Below, one piece after another: positions 1-9,153 of a stretch of DNA of 64,000 bases. Numbering within the stretch: the first letter of the stretch is position 1; each line of letters starts with the position of its first letter. This DNA is from Pseudoalteromonas caenipelagi (lineage in GTDB: Bacteria > Pseudomonadota > Gammaproteobacteria > Enterobacterales > Alteromonadaceae): the NCBI RefSeq assembly GCF_013140855.1, contig NZ_JABBPG010000003.1:372001-436000 (forward strand). Direction: 5' to 3'. A model generated the notes under the pieces. That model did no database searches. It saw nothing but the letters and a program-made list of their open reading frames with translations, and was not told the DNA's origin. The translations under genes were made by a program, and so were the position numbers.

Positions 1-1
1 T

Positions 2-2608
2 GCAAAAGCCAATTATGGTGACTTTAGAGAAGAAACAACGCCGTCATTTTCGGCTTTATTTGCAGATAATTGGCAAACAAGTGCGGGTAAGTTTGGTTTT
101 TTAATTGCGGCGTCTCAATCAGAATATCAAACTCGAGGAGATGGAGTTGGCCTAGGTAACTTCCATGCTCGAGGTGATTCATTTGTTCCTACCTTGGATC
201 AATGGGGTGGCATTACTGGTGTCGATCCGTCGTCACCAGTAGATGGCCCCGCTTTACCAGGGCAGCCAGAGGGCAGTGTGTGGCATGTGCCTGTGGCTAT
301 TCATATGAGTACGGCAACGAACGATCGTAAGCGTACTGGTTTAACATCATCATTGCAGTGGGCGAATAATGATGAAACGATAGTGGCAACACTTGAACAT
401 ATTCATTCAAAAGCATCTTTAGAGTGGAATGAGCGTCAAATTGGTCAAGCAGCTCAGGGCTTTAAAAGTTTTATGGGGTCTTCACAAAACTGGATGGATG
501 ACGCTGCAAATGGTTACCCGTTAACGACTGAGAATGGTTTTGTCACTTCTGGTGTTGCATTGGGTGTATCCCCCGAAACACCATTTTTCTATCGAAGCCG
601 TTGGAACAGCAATGAAAACACGGTAGACGATACGTCCTTTAAGCTCACTCTTAAGCCAATTGACCGGCTCACGGTTGATTTTGACTATCAACATATAAGT
701 GCCGACAAAGAAGTTGAAAACTATAGTATGTCGGGTCAAACCCGAGGCAACCATGTGCATGTGGTTTCGCCATATTATCTCGATATGCGTGGTGAGCGTC
801 CAACGGTTAAGTTTTTAAGTGACAATATTCTCACAGCGGGTTGGTCGCCAAATGAAGACTGGAATGGCCCTGTGCCGAATGTGTTCTTAGGCAGTGGTAT
901 GGAGCAAGTCGAACGTAACAGCGCTGAGTCCGATAGTTTTAAACTCGATTTTAAATATGAGCTAGATGGTAGCTTCACGAGTGTAAGTGCTGGTGCCTAT
1001 ATGTCGGATAAAGAGTTAACGGTGCGTGATACAGCCTATGAGGGTTGGTCTGCCATAGGAACACCTTGGAATCAAGATGACCGAAATGCAGCCGCGGCAG
1101 TCAATAGGCCTGAGTTGTTTGAGCGCGTGGACTTTTCAGACTATTACCATGGTGATGTACTGCAAGGTAATGTAAATAACTTTTTATTCCCTAAAATGGA
1201 GTTAGTCAGAAACTATGCTCAGTCTTTGCGTCAAGGTTGTAAAGAGGGCTGGCACAATGCCACGTTAAGCGCAGAAAATAATGGTGTTTGTACCGGCACA
1301 TATGTTCCATATGAGGATAAACCAAATCGAGTCGATGGGCCATTTGCAGCGCATAATATCAGTTCAACCAATGAAAAACGCACTGAGTTTTATGTCCGAG
1401 GCGACTTTGATTTTGAACTGCAAGGTATCCCAGTGGTCGGTAATGTTGGTTTGCGTTATGTGAACTACCAACTTAAATCGACTGGGGCGCTCGTGCAACC
1501 GCCAGAAAGAAAGCGTGGTGATGTGGGCACATCATTGAATAGTGTGCTGCAACAACCTGAATATAAGCGTTACTATGATATCGCGGGCGGAAAGTCTGAA
1601 CTAAGTACGGTAGATGGCACTGATTATTCAACGGTATTGCCAAGTCTTAATGTGAGCTTTGGCGTGGCTGAGGATGTGGTGGTGCGCTTTGGCGCATCAA
1701 AAGCGGTGTATTATCCAAGTTTGGTTGATGCGAGAAATATCAATATTATTAGCTTGGATTACACCAGACGTTTACAGACGCCGGGCGCTGATTATGATGA
1801 AGTAACCAACCCTGTTGTAGGTTTAGAAGATATAGAATTAACAGCGTTATCGGGCAATCCATACATTGAACCTGAAGAATCCGTTAACCTTGATTTGAGC
1901 ACAGAGTGGTATTTTGCCGATGCAGGCTATATTACGGTTGGCTTATTCAATAAAAAGCTCGATAACATTATACGTAATAGAGCTTTTGACTTGGATGTGA
2001 CATATGGTGATGAAACCTATGATATTTCAGCGTATGGCCCAGCCAATACTGGTTCAGGTACATTGCGTGGTGCGGAGTTTTCTTACTCACAGTTTTACGA
2101 CATGCTGCCAGGCGCGTGGCGTGGTTTAGGTTTACAGTTTAACTTTACTTACATCGACCAAGATGGTCTTGAAGACCCGAATGAAGTATCTGCAGGCACA
2201 CTTGGGTTTGATGAAAATGGTAACCCATTGAATGACAACCGCAATACGTTCCGTGTATTTAGTGGCTTGCCGTTGCAAGGCTATTCAGATAAAAATTTCA
2301 ACATTATTGGTATGTATGAGCACGAGGCAATCTCGTTTCGCTTAGCTTATACATGGCGTTCAGAATACTTATTGACATTACGAGAGTCTGAAGAGTATGT
2401 GCCTGCCTATGCAAAAGCATCAGGCATGATGGATGCGAGCGTTTACTACACGATTAACGAGAATTGGAAAGTCGGTTTTGAAGCAAGTAACTTGCTTGAT
2501 ACGGAAACACAAACCGAGTATCAAATGAACCAAGCAGGTACTCGAACGCAAGCACTGAACTTTACTACTGATAGGCGGTTTGCTTTGAGTGTTCGCGCCA
2601 CATTCTAG
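2..2608 (+). CDS. TonB-dependent receptor, C-terminal part (5' end outside window)
   Basis: The frame is open from base 2, so the gene begins outside the window; 868 residues are visible. The TTG at 194 is internal, because the upstream codons read as good receptor sequence. It is an outer-membrane beta-barrel: alternating aromatic strands, a late stretch like other TonB receptors (NLLDTETQTEYQ) and a terminal phenylalanine (ALSVRATF), the usual barrel-assembly signal. The style matches the Xanthomonas/Caulobacter-type carbohydrate receptors. The plug domain and TonB box are not visible. A strong hairpin separates it from the catabolic genes downstream on the same strand. Its ligand is inferred from those neighbours to be chitin-derived, possibly oxidised, oligosaccharides. 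Confidence 0.9.
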   Translation, partial: AKANYGDFREETTPSFSALFADNWQTSAGKFGFLIAASQSEYQTRGDGVGLGNFHARGDSFVPTLDQWGGITGVDPSSPVDGPALPGQPEGSVWHVPVAIHMSTATNDRKRTGLTSSLQWANNDETIVATLEHIHSKASLEWNERQIGQAAQGFKSFMGSSQNWMDDAANGYPLTTENGFVTSGVALGVSPETPFFYRSRWNSNENTVDDTSFKLTLKPIDRLTVDFDYQHISADKEVENYSMSGQTRGNHVHVVSPYYLDMRGERPTVKFLSDNILTAGWSPNEDWNGPVPNVFLGSGMEQVERNSAESDSFKLDFKYELDGSFTSVSAGAYMSDKELTVRDTAYEGWSAIGTPWNQDDRNAAAAVNRPELFERVDFSDYYHGDVLQGNVNNFLFPKMELVRNYAQSLRQGCKEGWHNATLSAENNGVCTGTYVPYEDKPNRVDGPFAAHNISSTNEKRTEFYVRGDFDFELQGIPVVGNVGLRYVNYQLKSTGALVQPPERKRGDVGTSLNSVLQQPEYKRYYDIAGGKSELSTVDGTDYSTVLPSLNVSFGVAEDVVVRFGASKAVYYPSLVDARNINIISLDYTRRLQTPGADYDEVTNPVVGLEDIELTALSGNPYIEPEESVNLDLSTEWYFADAGYITVGLFNKKLDNIIRNRAFDLDVTYGDETYDISAYGPANTGSGTLRGAEFSYSQFYDMLPGAWRGLGLQFNFTYIDQDGLEDPNEVSAGTLGFDENGNPLNDNRNTFRVFSGLPLQGYSDKNFNIIGMYEHEAISFRLAYTWRSEYLLTLRESEEYVPAYAKASGMMDASVYYTINENWKVGFEASNLLDTETQTEYQMNQAGTRTQALNFTTDRRFALSVRATF

Positions 2609-2618
2609 TGTTAAAAAG

Positions 2619-2646
2619 CCAGCGTATTGACAACTCAATACGCTGG
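2619..2646 (+). terminator. Perfect 12-bp hairpin after the receptor gene
   Basis: CCAGCGTATTGA and its exact reverse complement are separated by a four-base loop (CAAC). There is no T-run on the plus-strand side, whereas the minus-strand side has TTTTT. It could be a partial terminator, an RNA-stabilising hairpin that keeps receptor mRNA above operon mRNA, or a protein-binding palindrome. Confidence 0.5.
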
Positions 2647-2725
2647 TGGTCAGGCTTATTTAAAGTCTTTGTTTATATGCGCTTATTTAGTTATTTCTAC
2701 GTAACAGACAAGGAATGAATTGGTT

Positions 2726-3949
2726 ATGCCAGATTTTTTTAAAGGCTCAGGTGATCCCCAGCAGTTGCAGCAAGGTTGGGATATTTTGGCTGAGCAAGTG
2801 AGTTTACCTGTTGCTGTATTACGCCAAGATGCACTGCAGCAAAATGCACACTGGATGGCGCAGTTTGCACAGCAAAATAATGTATTACTTGCACCACACG
2901 GCAAAACCACCATGTCGCCAGAGTTATTTAAATATCAACAAGGTATGGGCGCGTGGGCAATTACGGTGGCAACGGTACCGCAATTGATTTGTGCAGTTGA
3001 AGCTGGCATTAAGCGGGTGATTTTGGCAAACCAATTAGTGGGTCGTTATCACTTCGAGTTAGTTGCAAATTTACTTAAAAGCGCACCGCTGGAGCTATTT
3101 TGTTTTGTTGATTCAATCGATAACGTTCACGCGTTGGGGGATTTTTTTAACCAACAAGAAGTGAAGGTCAACTTACTGCTAGAGATAGGTGTGGTAGGTG
3201 GCCGTTGTGGGGTGCGCAACTTTGCTGAGTTAACAAGCTTAATCAAGGCTTGTCATGCATACCCAAGCCTTCAAATCGTCGGATTAGGGTTTTACGAAGG
3301 GATCATTGGCGGCGAACATGCCGAGCAAGATGTAGAACGCTTTGTTGAAAGTGTAATAATGTACGCTGAGCAGTTACATCAACAAGGTATGTTTGCCTGT
3401 TCTGAACCTATTGTTAGCGGTGCTGGATCTGCTTGGTACGATGTTGTAACCAAGGTGATGAAACACAGCGCACACACTTGTGAGTTTAAATTTGTTATTC
3501 GTCCTGGATGCTATTTAATTCATGATACAGGCATATATCACAATGCACAGCAAGCCATACTAAAGCGCAGCGAAGCGGCGTGCGGCATTGAAGGCGAGCT
3601 TGTATCGAGTTTATTTATTTGGGCTTATGTAACGTCATTACCAGAGCCGGGATTTGCAATCGTAGGTATGGGCAAACGTGATGTTGCTTTTGATGCGGGA
3701 CTACCCAAGCCGGAATATCATTATGGTACTTACTGCAAGCGGTTACAAAGCCTAAATAGTGATTTTTATACTGAAAAAATCATGGACCAACACGCGATGT
3801 TACGTTTGCCGCCCAATCACTTACTCAAAGTTGGCGATATGATATGTTTTTCTACTTCACACCCGTGCTTAACATTTGATAAATGGAAACACATTGGCAT
3901 AGTTGAGCGCGACTGGGTGATCACCAAAACTATTACTACACATTTTTAA
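2726..3949 (+). CDS. D-serine dehydratase/D-threonine aldolase-like PLP enzyme (probable D-amino-sugar-acid ammonia-lyase)
   Basis: About 407 residues, fold-type III PLP enzyme. The PLP lysine lies in PHGKTTM near residue 60. The C-terminal metal site shows as SHPCLTFDKW, the His/Cys pair that binds zinc in D-serine dehydratase and D-threonine aldolase. Start is ATG 2726 or TTG 2720; the AAGGA at 2709-2713 sits six bases before the TTG and twelve before the ATG. The family removes ammonia or splits aldols from D-beta-hydroxy amino acids. Given the D-aminoacylase and KDG-type kinase beside it, I infer that it turns D-glucosaminate into 2-keto-3-deoxygluconate. The substrate is not proved by sequence. 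Confidence 0.85.
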   Translation: MPDFFKGSGDPQQLQQGWDILAEQVSLPVAVLRQDALQQNAHWMAQFAQQNNVLLAPHGKTTMSPELFKYQQGMGAWAITVATVPQLICAVEAGIKRVILANQLVGRYHFELVANLLKSAPLELFCFVDSIDNVHALGDFFNQQEVKVNLLLEIGVVGGRCGVRNFAELTSLIKACHAYPSLQIVGLGFYEGIIGGEHAEQDVERFVESVIMYAEQLHQQGMFACSEPIVSGAGSAWYDVVTKVMKHSAHTCEFKFVIRPGCYLIHDTGIYHNAQQAILKRSEAACGIEGELVSSLFIWAYVTSLPEPGFAIVGMGKRDVAFDAGLPKPEYHYGTYCKRLQSLNSDFYTEKIMDQHAMLRLPPNHLLKVGDMICFSTSHPCLTFDKWKHIGIVERDWVITKTITTHF

Positions 3950-3962
3950 TTGAGATAACGCT

Positions 3963-4835
3963 TTGGATATTATAAGTAAAATAAAGGAAGGGCTGGGTCA
4001 TTTCAGTCCATCTGAGGAAAAGGTTGCGCGACTGATCATTGCCCAGTTGAACTTTGCAGCCAGTGCTTCGATTAGTGAGTTAGCCGAAAAAGCGCAAGTA
4101 AGTCACGCCAGTATCACGCGCCTTGCCCGTACTTTAGGCTGTGAAAATGTGCGTGATTTAAAATTTCAGCTTACTCAGTCAGCGGCAATTGGCGAGCGCT
4201 TCAACAACCCTGAGTTGGTTGATAAAGAAAAAATTTCTCATGTGTATGCATCAATCCAAGAGATCTTAGCACTTAATGCCGGACTCATTGAGGAACATAT
4301 CGTAGAGCAAGCCGGTGCTGCGATTTGCGCTACTCGGCATTGTTTGATTTTTGGCGTAGGTGGTGGAAGCAGCATGATGGCACAAGAGTGTCAAAATCGC
4401 TTTTTTCGCTTAGACGTACTAAGTAATGCGTATTCAGATCCTATGATGATGCGTATGGCCGCAGCCACGGTTAACAAAAATGATGTTGTGATTTGCTTAT
4501 CACTCAGCGGTGTTTCTCCTGATGTGATGGAAGCTGCCCATATCGCAAAAGAGTATGGCGCACAGCTCGTTGCTATTTGCCCAGACAGTGAACTTGCACA
4601 CATGGCAGATTTTCATCTGCCCATTAAAACTCAAGAGAGCGACTATATTTTCAAACCCAGTGCGGCGCGTTACGCAATGATGGCTGCGGTAGATATTCTT
4701 TCCAGTGAAGTGGCTATACGCAACCAAAAACGTTCAAAAGAAAAGCTGAGGCGTTTAAAAATTCAGTTGGACCAGCATCGTGATAAGAGCGCCAACGCTC
4801 CACCTGCAGATAAACGCTTCCCGCTGGGAGACTAG
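3963..4835 (+). CDS. MurR/RpiR-family transcriptional regulator
   Basis: 290 residues. The N-terminal RpiR helix-turn-helix covers roughly residues 1-75 (SISELAEKAQVSHASITRLA). A SIS sugar-phosphate-binding domain follows at about 125-250 (FGVGGGSSMMAQE, LSLSGVSPDVMEAA). The start is TTG with GAG eight bases upstream, 13 bases after the lyase gene. RpiR regulators sense phosphosugars or sugar acids and usually repress the adjoining operon. Here the ligand may be KDG-6-phosphate or an amino-sugar acid. The last 30 residues are basic and of low complexity. Confidence 0.92.
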   Translation: MDIISKIKEGLGHFSPSEEKVARLIIAQLNFAASASISELAEKAQVSHASITRLARTLGCENVRDLKFQLTQSAAIGERFNNPELVDKEKISHVYASIQEILALNAGLIEEHIVEQAGAAICATRHCLIFGVGGGSSMMAQECQNRFFRLDVLSNAYSDPMMMRMAAATVNKNDVVICLSLSGVSPDVMEAAHIAKEYGAQLVAICPDSELAHMADFHLPIKTQESDYIFKPSAARYAMMAAVDILSSEVAIRNQKRSKEKLRRLKIQLDQHRDKSANAPPADKRFPLGD

Positions 4836-4840
4836 CTGAC

Positions 4841-6310
4841 GTGAAGACAATGTATGTTGATAGCATTATTAGAAATGCGGCCGTGTATCAATGGCCGAGT
4901 GAACAACCAAAAATCATGGATGTTGCTATTAATAAGGATACAATTGTGGCTGTTGGTGATTGCACTCAATGCCAAGCACAGCAAAGCTATGATGCAACAG
5001 GGCTGGTGCTAGCGCCTGGGTTTATTGATGTGCATACTCATGATGATTTGGAAGTGCTTCGCAGTCCTCACATGATCAGCAAAATCAGTCAAGGTGTCAC
5101 CACCGTGATCGCAGGTAATTGTGGTATAAGTGCAGCGCCATATTTCCAAGCACATTCACCTGTTGATCCTATTAATTTACTCGGCACAAAAGAGCAGCTG
5201 AACTATCCCGAGCTCGCCGATTATCAGCGTGCATTTGAACTGGCAGCACCTAGTGTCAATTTAGCAATGTTAGTGGGGCACACGAGCTTGCGCGCGCAGG
5301 TTGTTGAAGATTTGTCGCAACCTGCAAGTGTCGGCGAAATAGCACAAATGAAAGCGTTGCTAATGCAGGCAATGGAACAAGGCGCTTTGGGTTTAAGTTC
5401 GGGGCTTGCCTATCACAACGCCAAAGGGGCAAGCGCCGATGAAGTGAACGCGTTGGCTAAAGTTATTGCGCCTTTTGATGGTATATATACCACCCATTTA
5501 CGCACGGAATTTCGCGGCATTCTAGGTGCTATGGATGAGGCATTTGCAACGGCGCAACACGCAGGTGTGCCGTTAGTTATCTCGCATATAAAATGTGCCG
5601 GCAAAGAAAATTGGGGAAGAGCATCACAGGTGCTCGCACACCTCGAAAAGCAACGCCAGCAGCAATGCATTGGCTGCGATTGCTACCCTTATGCAGCCAG
5701 CTCTAGTACCTTAGACTTAAACCAAGTGACGCCTGAGACAGAGATCTTTATTACATGGTCAGAGCCTCACCCAGAAATGGCGCAAAAAAATTTACACGAG
5801 ATTGCCTCGCTATGGCATGTGTCATTAGTGGATGCGGCGCAAAAACTGCAACCTGCAGGCGCTGTGTATCACTGCATGTTAGAAGACGATGTAAAGCAAT
5901 TTCTTAGTTATGAGCATAGTATGATTGGCTCTGATGGACTGCCTTGCGACCCTCATCCTCATCCAAGGCTGTGGGGAACCTTTCCAAGAGTGCTAGGGCA
6001 TTACAGCCAAGGCGAGCAAACACTGTCATTGGCTTTAGCGATACATAAAATGACAGCGTTGCCAGCAGGGCAATTTAAACTTGAAAAGCGTGGGCAAATA
6101 AAGGTTGGGCACTTTGCCGATCTGGTGCTATTTGACCCTCAAACAGTGCGCGACCAAGCCACCTATAGCCAACCTCATTTACCTGCATTAGGCATCGAGC
6201 GAGTGTGGGTTAACGGTAAGCTCAGCTATGTTGGCGGCGCAGACCCTGCGTCAGAGGTGGATTACGGTCGAGCGGGTCGATTTTTAAATCGAATATCTAA
6301 AAATAATTAA
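4841..6310 (+). CDS. D-aminoacylase-type N-acyl-D-amino acid deacylase (probable N-acetylglucosaminate deacetylase)
   Basis: 489 residues, GTG start five bases after the regulator stop. Amidohydrolase fold with the ligands of zinc D-aminoacylases visible: H65 and H67 in DVHTHDD, C94 in GNCGIS, H219 in THLRTE, H249 in SHIKCAG and D365 in GSDG. These lie within two positions of the ligands I recall for the Alcaligenes D-aminoacylase (H67, H69, C96, H220, H250, D366). The family hydrolyses N-acetyl-D-amino acids. N-acetyl-D-glucosaminate, the C1-oxidised form of GlcNAc, is such a compound, and the GH20 and KDG-kinase neighbours make it the likely substrate. An ordinary D-amino acid substrate remains possible. 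Confidence 0.9.
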   Translation: MKTMYVDSIIRNAAVYQWPSEQPKIMDVAINKDTIVAVGDCTQCQAQQSYDATGLVLAPGFIDVHTHDDLEVLRSPHMISKISQGVTTVIAGNCGISAAPYFQAHSPVDPINLLGTKEQLNYPELADYQRAFELAAPSVNLAMLVGHTSLRAQVVEDLSQPASVGEIAQMKALLMQAMEQGALGLSSGLAYHNAKGASADEVNALAKVIAPFDGIYTTHLRTEFRGILGAMDEAFATAQHAGVPLVISHIKCAGKENWGRASQVLAHLEKQRQQQCIGCDCYPYAASSSTLDLNQVTPETEIFITWSEPHPEMAQKNLHEIASLWHVSLVDAAQKLQPAGAVYHCMLEDDVKQFLSYEHSMIGSDGLPCDPHPHPRLWGTFPRVLGHYSQGEQTLSLALAIHKMTALPAGQFKLEKRGQIKVGHFADLVLFDPQTVRDQATYSQPHLPALGIERVWVNGKLSYVGGADPASEVDYGRAGRFLNRISKNN

Positions 6311-6330
6311 ATATAAAGTGTGAGGTTAAC

Positions 6331-6717
6331 ATGACAATAAGGCGAATTGGCGCTCAAGGTGGCACGGGCACGGGTGGTCAACATTTACCTTTTGCAAGAG
6401 CGGTGGAAGCGGGTGGTTGGCTTAAAGTGTCAGGACAAACACCAATGCGAGATGGTGAGGTTGTGGAAGGGGGGATTGTTGAGCAGTCACGATTAGCGAT
6501 AAACAACTGTATTGCCATTATGGAAGAGGCGGGTTACGCCCTTGAACATGTAACACATGTGTCGGTGATATTAACCGATGCACGATACTTTCAATCATTT
6601 AATAAGGTATTTGCCGAGTTTTTTGGCGCTCATCCTCCTGCGCGCATATGCATGGTGGCAGACTTGGTTGTGCAGTGCAAAGTTGAAGTCGATGTGACGT
6701 GTTATAAGGGTGAATAA
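6331..6717 (+). CDS. RidA/YjgF-family enamine/imine deaminase
   Basis: 128 residues, the normal RidA size. Family features are SGQTPMRDGEVVEGGI near the N-terminus and PPARICMVADLVV, which holds the substrate-carboxylate arginine. RidA proteins hydrolyse the reactive enamine/imine products released by PLP dehydratases. This gene is 20 bases after the deacylase and in the same operon as the PLP ammonia-lyase, so it probably completes that reaction or protects other PLP enzymes from its intermediate. Confidence 0.93.
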   Translation: MTIRRIGAQGGTGTGGQHLPFARAVEAGGWLKVSGQTPMRDGEVVEGGIVEQSRLAINNCIAIMEEAGYALEHVTHVSVILTDARYFQSFNKVFAEFFGAHPPARICMVADLVVQCKVEVDVTCYKGE

Positions 6718-6748
6718 CGCTCACCAGTGAGCGTGTAGTGGAGGAAGT

Positions 6749-8176
6749 ATGTCACAGAGCCAATTCATTTATTTGTTTGCGTTTGTTGCCTATTTGTTCG
6801 CGATGGTTGTGGTAAGTTGGGTGGTGTCTCGCTGGCAACGCTCCAGCGACGATTTTTTATTAGCCGGACGTCAGGTACCGCTGTTACTTACGTTAGGTAC
6901 TACGGTAGCAACCATGGTTGGTACTGGATCGTCAATGGGGGCGGTTGGATTTGCCTATCAACATGCGTGGGCCGGCGCGCTTTACGGTATTGGTGGCGCG
7001 CTTGGGATCTTATTGCTGGCATGGCTGTTTGCCCCCGCGCGCGCGCAGGCATTCGCTACCATGAGTGAGGAGCTTGCAAGCTATGTTGGCAACAAAGCAA
7101 TTGTGAAAAAACTCCTAGCTGTTTTGATCTATGCTGCCAGCATTGGTTGGCTGGGGGCGCACTTGATAGGTGGTGGCATGTATTTGTCATGGCTAACAGG
7201 CCTTGATGAAAGCAGTGCCAAGTTACTGATTGGTATCGGTTTGGCAATTTATGTGTCATTAGGCGGGTACTCAGCGGTAGTTTGGACGGATTCCATCCAA
7301 GCCATTATTTTATTTGTCGGTTTTTTGCTGATGGCTTACTTTGCCCTTGATGTTATCGGAGGGTGGCAAGCATTGGATAACAATCACATAGCGTACAATA
7401 ACGGTTTTTTATCGTATCAAAGCATAGGGCTGCTCCCTGCGCTGTCAATGTCCTTGGCTATTTTAGTGGGGGTACTGGCGACTCCGTCATTTCGACAGCG
7501 CATATATTCAGCACATAGCGTCAAGAGTATTCGTGTCTCGTTTGCGATATCAGGGGTTCTTTATCTAGGGTTTTCTTTGATCCCTGCGATAATTGGGATC
7601 TGCGCTTATGAACTTAATGATCAATTAGATAACCCCGCTTTTGCTTTTCCATATATTGCGTTGAATACCCTACCTGCAGCAATGGGCGGTTTTATTTTGC
7701 TGGCGGGCATTTCTGCTACGCTTTCGAGCGCAAGTTCAGATGCCATCGCTGGGGTCAGTGTACTAGTCAGTGATATCTACAAATGGCTGATGCAAACAGA
7801 GATAGCACCAGAAAAACAATTGTTAACCTCTCGGCTTGCGATGTTAGCCACGGTATTTACAGCGCTGGGATTGGCGCTGCTCTCCAGCGATATCGTAGGT
7901 TACATTACAAAAATGGTATCGGTTGTATTAGCCGGTTTGTGCATCATGGGGTTGCTTGGACGATTTTGGCCAGGCTATACGTGGCAGGGGAGCTTGGCAA
8001 CACTGGCTGGTGGCAGTTTGGCTGCGGTAGTTGTAAGCACCAACAGCGCTTGGCTTGCTTACTTTGGTAACCCCATTATTCCTGCACTTTTGAGTGCCTT
8101 GCTACTTGGTGTGGTGGTGAGTTTACTTAGCAAAAATAAGGTGGACGACACAGCACAACCACAGGTGGTGTCATGA
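6749..8176 (+). CDS. Sodium:solute symporter (SSS family)
   Basis: 475 residues, almost wholly hydrophobic, with about 13 predicted membrane spans. The early segment SRWQRSSDDFLLAGRQVP and the following TVATMVGTGSSMGAVGFAY are typical of the SSS (LeuT-fold) family, as is SATLSSASSDAIAGVSVLVS later on. GGAGG lies at 6740-6744 ahead of the ATG. It should bring the monomeric acid or sugar released in the periplasm into the cytoplasm. Its stop overlaps the next start as ATGA. Confidence 0.92.
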   Translation: MSQSQFIYLFAFVAYLFAMVVVSWVVSRWQRSSDDFLLAGRQVPLLLTLGTTVATMVGTGSSMGAVGFAYQHAWAGALYGIGGALGILLLAWLFAPARAQAFATMSEELASYVGNKAIVKKLLAVLIYAASIGWLGAHLIGGGMYLSWLTGLDESSAKLLIGIGLAIYVSLGGYSAVVWTDSIQAIILFVGFLLMAYFALDVIGGWQALDNNHIAYNNGFLSYQSIGLLPALSMSLAILVGVLATPSFRQRIYSAHSVKSIRVSFAISGVLYLGFSLIPAIIGICAYELNDQLDNPAFAFPYIALNTLPAAMGGFILLAGISATLSSASSDAIAGVSVLVSDIYKWLMQTEIAPEKQLLTSRLAMLATVFTALGLALLSSDIVGYITKMVSVVLAGLCIMGLLGRFWPGYTWQGSLATLAGGSLAAVVVSTNSAWLAYFGNPIIPALLSALLLGVVVSLLSKNKVDDTAQPQVVS

Positions 8177-9153
8177 ATAGACCTATCAAGGTAATTGCAT
8201 TCTTCGGCGAGTGTATGGTGGAACATCGTGCGAATGGAGCCTGCCATTTTGGTGGTGATACCTTTAACAGCGCTTGGTACCTCGCCTCTTTACTAAAAGT
8301 GGAGCACTGTCCAACACCTCAAGTGAAATATGCGACAGCTATTGGCCTTGAACAATACAGTCAACGATTTCAAAAGTTATTAGAAGACATGGCTATTAGC
8401 CGTGATTTTGTTGTAACGCATCAAAGTAAAACGATGGGCAAGTATTGGATAAAGTTAGATCAACATGGTGAGAGAAGTTTTGAGTTTGAGCGCGAGCAAA
8501 GCGCAGCAAAAGATTACTTTAAAATCAATGAGCCTTTGAGTGAAGCGCTCAACACTAAAAATATCGATGCTATTTATCTATCAGGGATAAGTTTGGCGAT
8601 TTTGTGTGACGAACAACTTACCTACTTGCTAGAGCGACTGACAAGGTTTAAACAACAAGGCGGCACTGTTTTATTCGACAACAATTATCGCCCGTCTCTT
8701 TGGTATGGCAGAAAGCCGTACTGTGCTTATCTGGCGGTGATGGCATTGGCTGATATCGGATTTTTAACACTTGAGGATGAATTTGCGATTCACGGGATGC
8801 ACTCCCTAGATGAAGTAATAACGTCCTATAAAAATAACAGCAACCAATTATTGCTTATACGCCAAGGCGCATTGCCTTGTGTTATCAAAAGCCCAAATAG
8901 CAATGAACTGACTTATGTTGCAGCTGAGCCTTTGAGCGAACAATGCATTGTCGATACCAGCGGCGCAGGAGATGCGTTTGCTGCTGGGTTTTTAGCATCA
9001 TGGCTGATGAGTGACCAACAGACAAATGATACGATTAGGCGCGCAGTTCAATTTGCGCATAAAGTTGCGGCTGAGGTTATTCAACACCATGGTGCCCTGA
9101 TTGCGCCTCACTTATTGCCTACGTTTAAGAATGAGGAGGTGATAAGTGCGTAA
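8173..9153 (+). CDS. PfkB-family sugar kinase, 2-keto-3-deoxygluconate kinase type
   Basis: 326 residues. The PfkB signature DTSGAGDAFAAGF carries the catalytic base D267. The N-terminus FGECMVEHR and a GGDTFNSAWYLA motif match KDG kinases (KdgK), where GGD-N binds the sugar acid. It would phosphorylate 2-keto-3-deoxygluconate to KDPG, which an Eda aldolase (not in this window) splits to pyruvate and glyceraldehyde-3-phosphate. The start overlaps the symporter stop by four bases, implying translational coupling. Confidence 0.88.
   Translation: MNRPIKVIAFFGECMVEHRANGACHFGGDTFNSAWYLASLLKVEHCPTPQVKYATAIGLEQYSQRFQKLLEDMAISRDFVVTHQSKTMGKYWIKLDQHGERSFEFEREQSAAKDYFKINEPLSEALNTKNIDAIYLSGISLAILCDEQLTYLLERLTRFKQQGGTVLFDNNYRPSLWYGRKPYCAYLAVMALADIGFLTLEDEFAIHGMHSLDEVITSYKNNSNQLLLIRQGALPCVIKSPNSNELTYVAAEPLSEQCIVDTSGAGDAFAAGFLASWLMSDQQTNDTIRRAVQFAHKVAAEVIQHHGALIAPHLLPTFKNEEVISA

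Noticed and set aside
194..196. TTG as start of the TonB-dependent receptor
   Set aside because: The frame is open to the window edge and the upstream codons read as receptor sequence, so this is internal.
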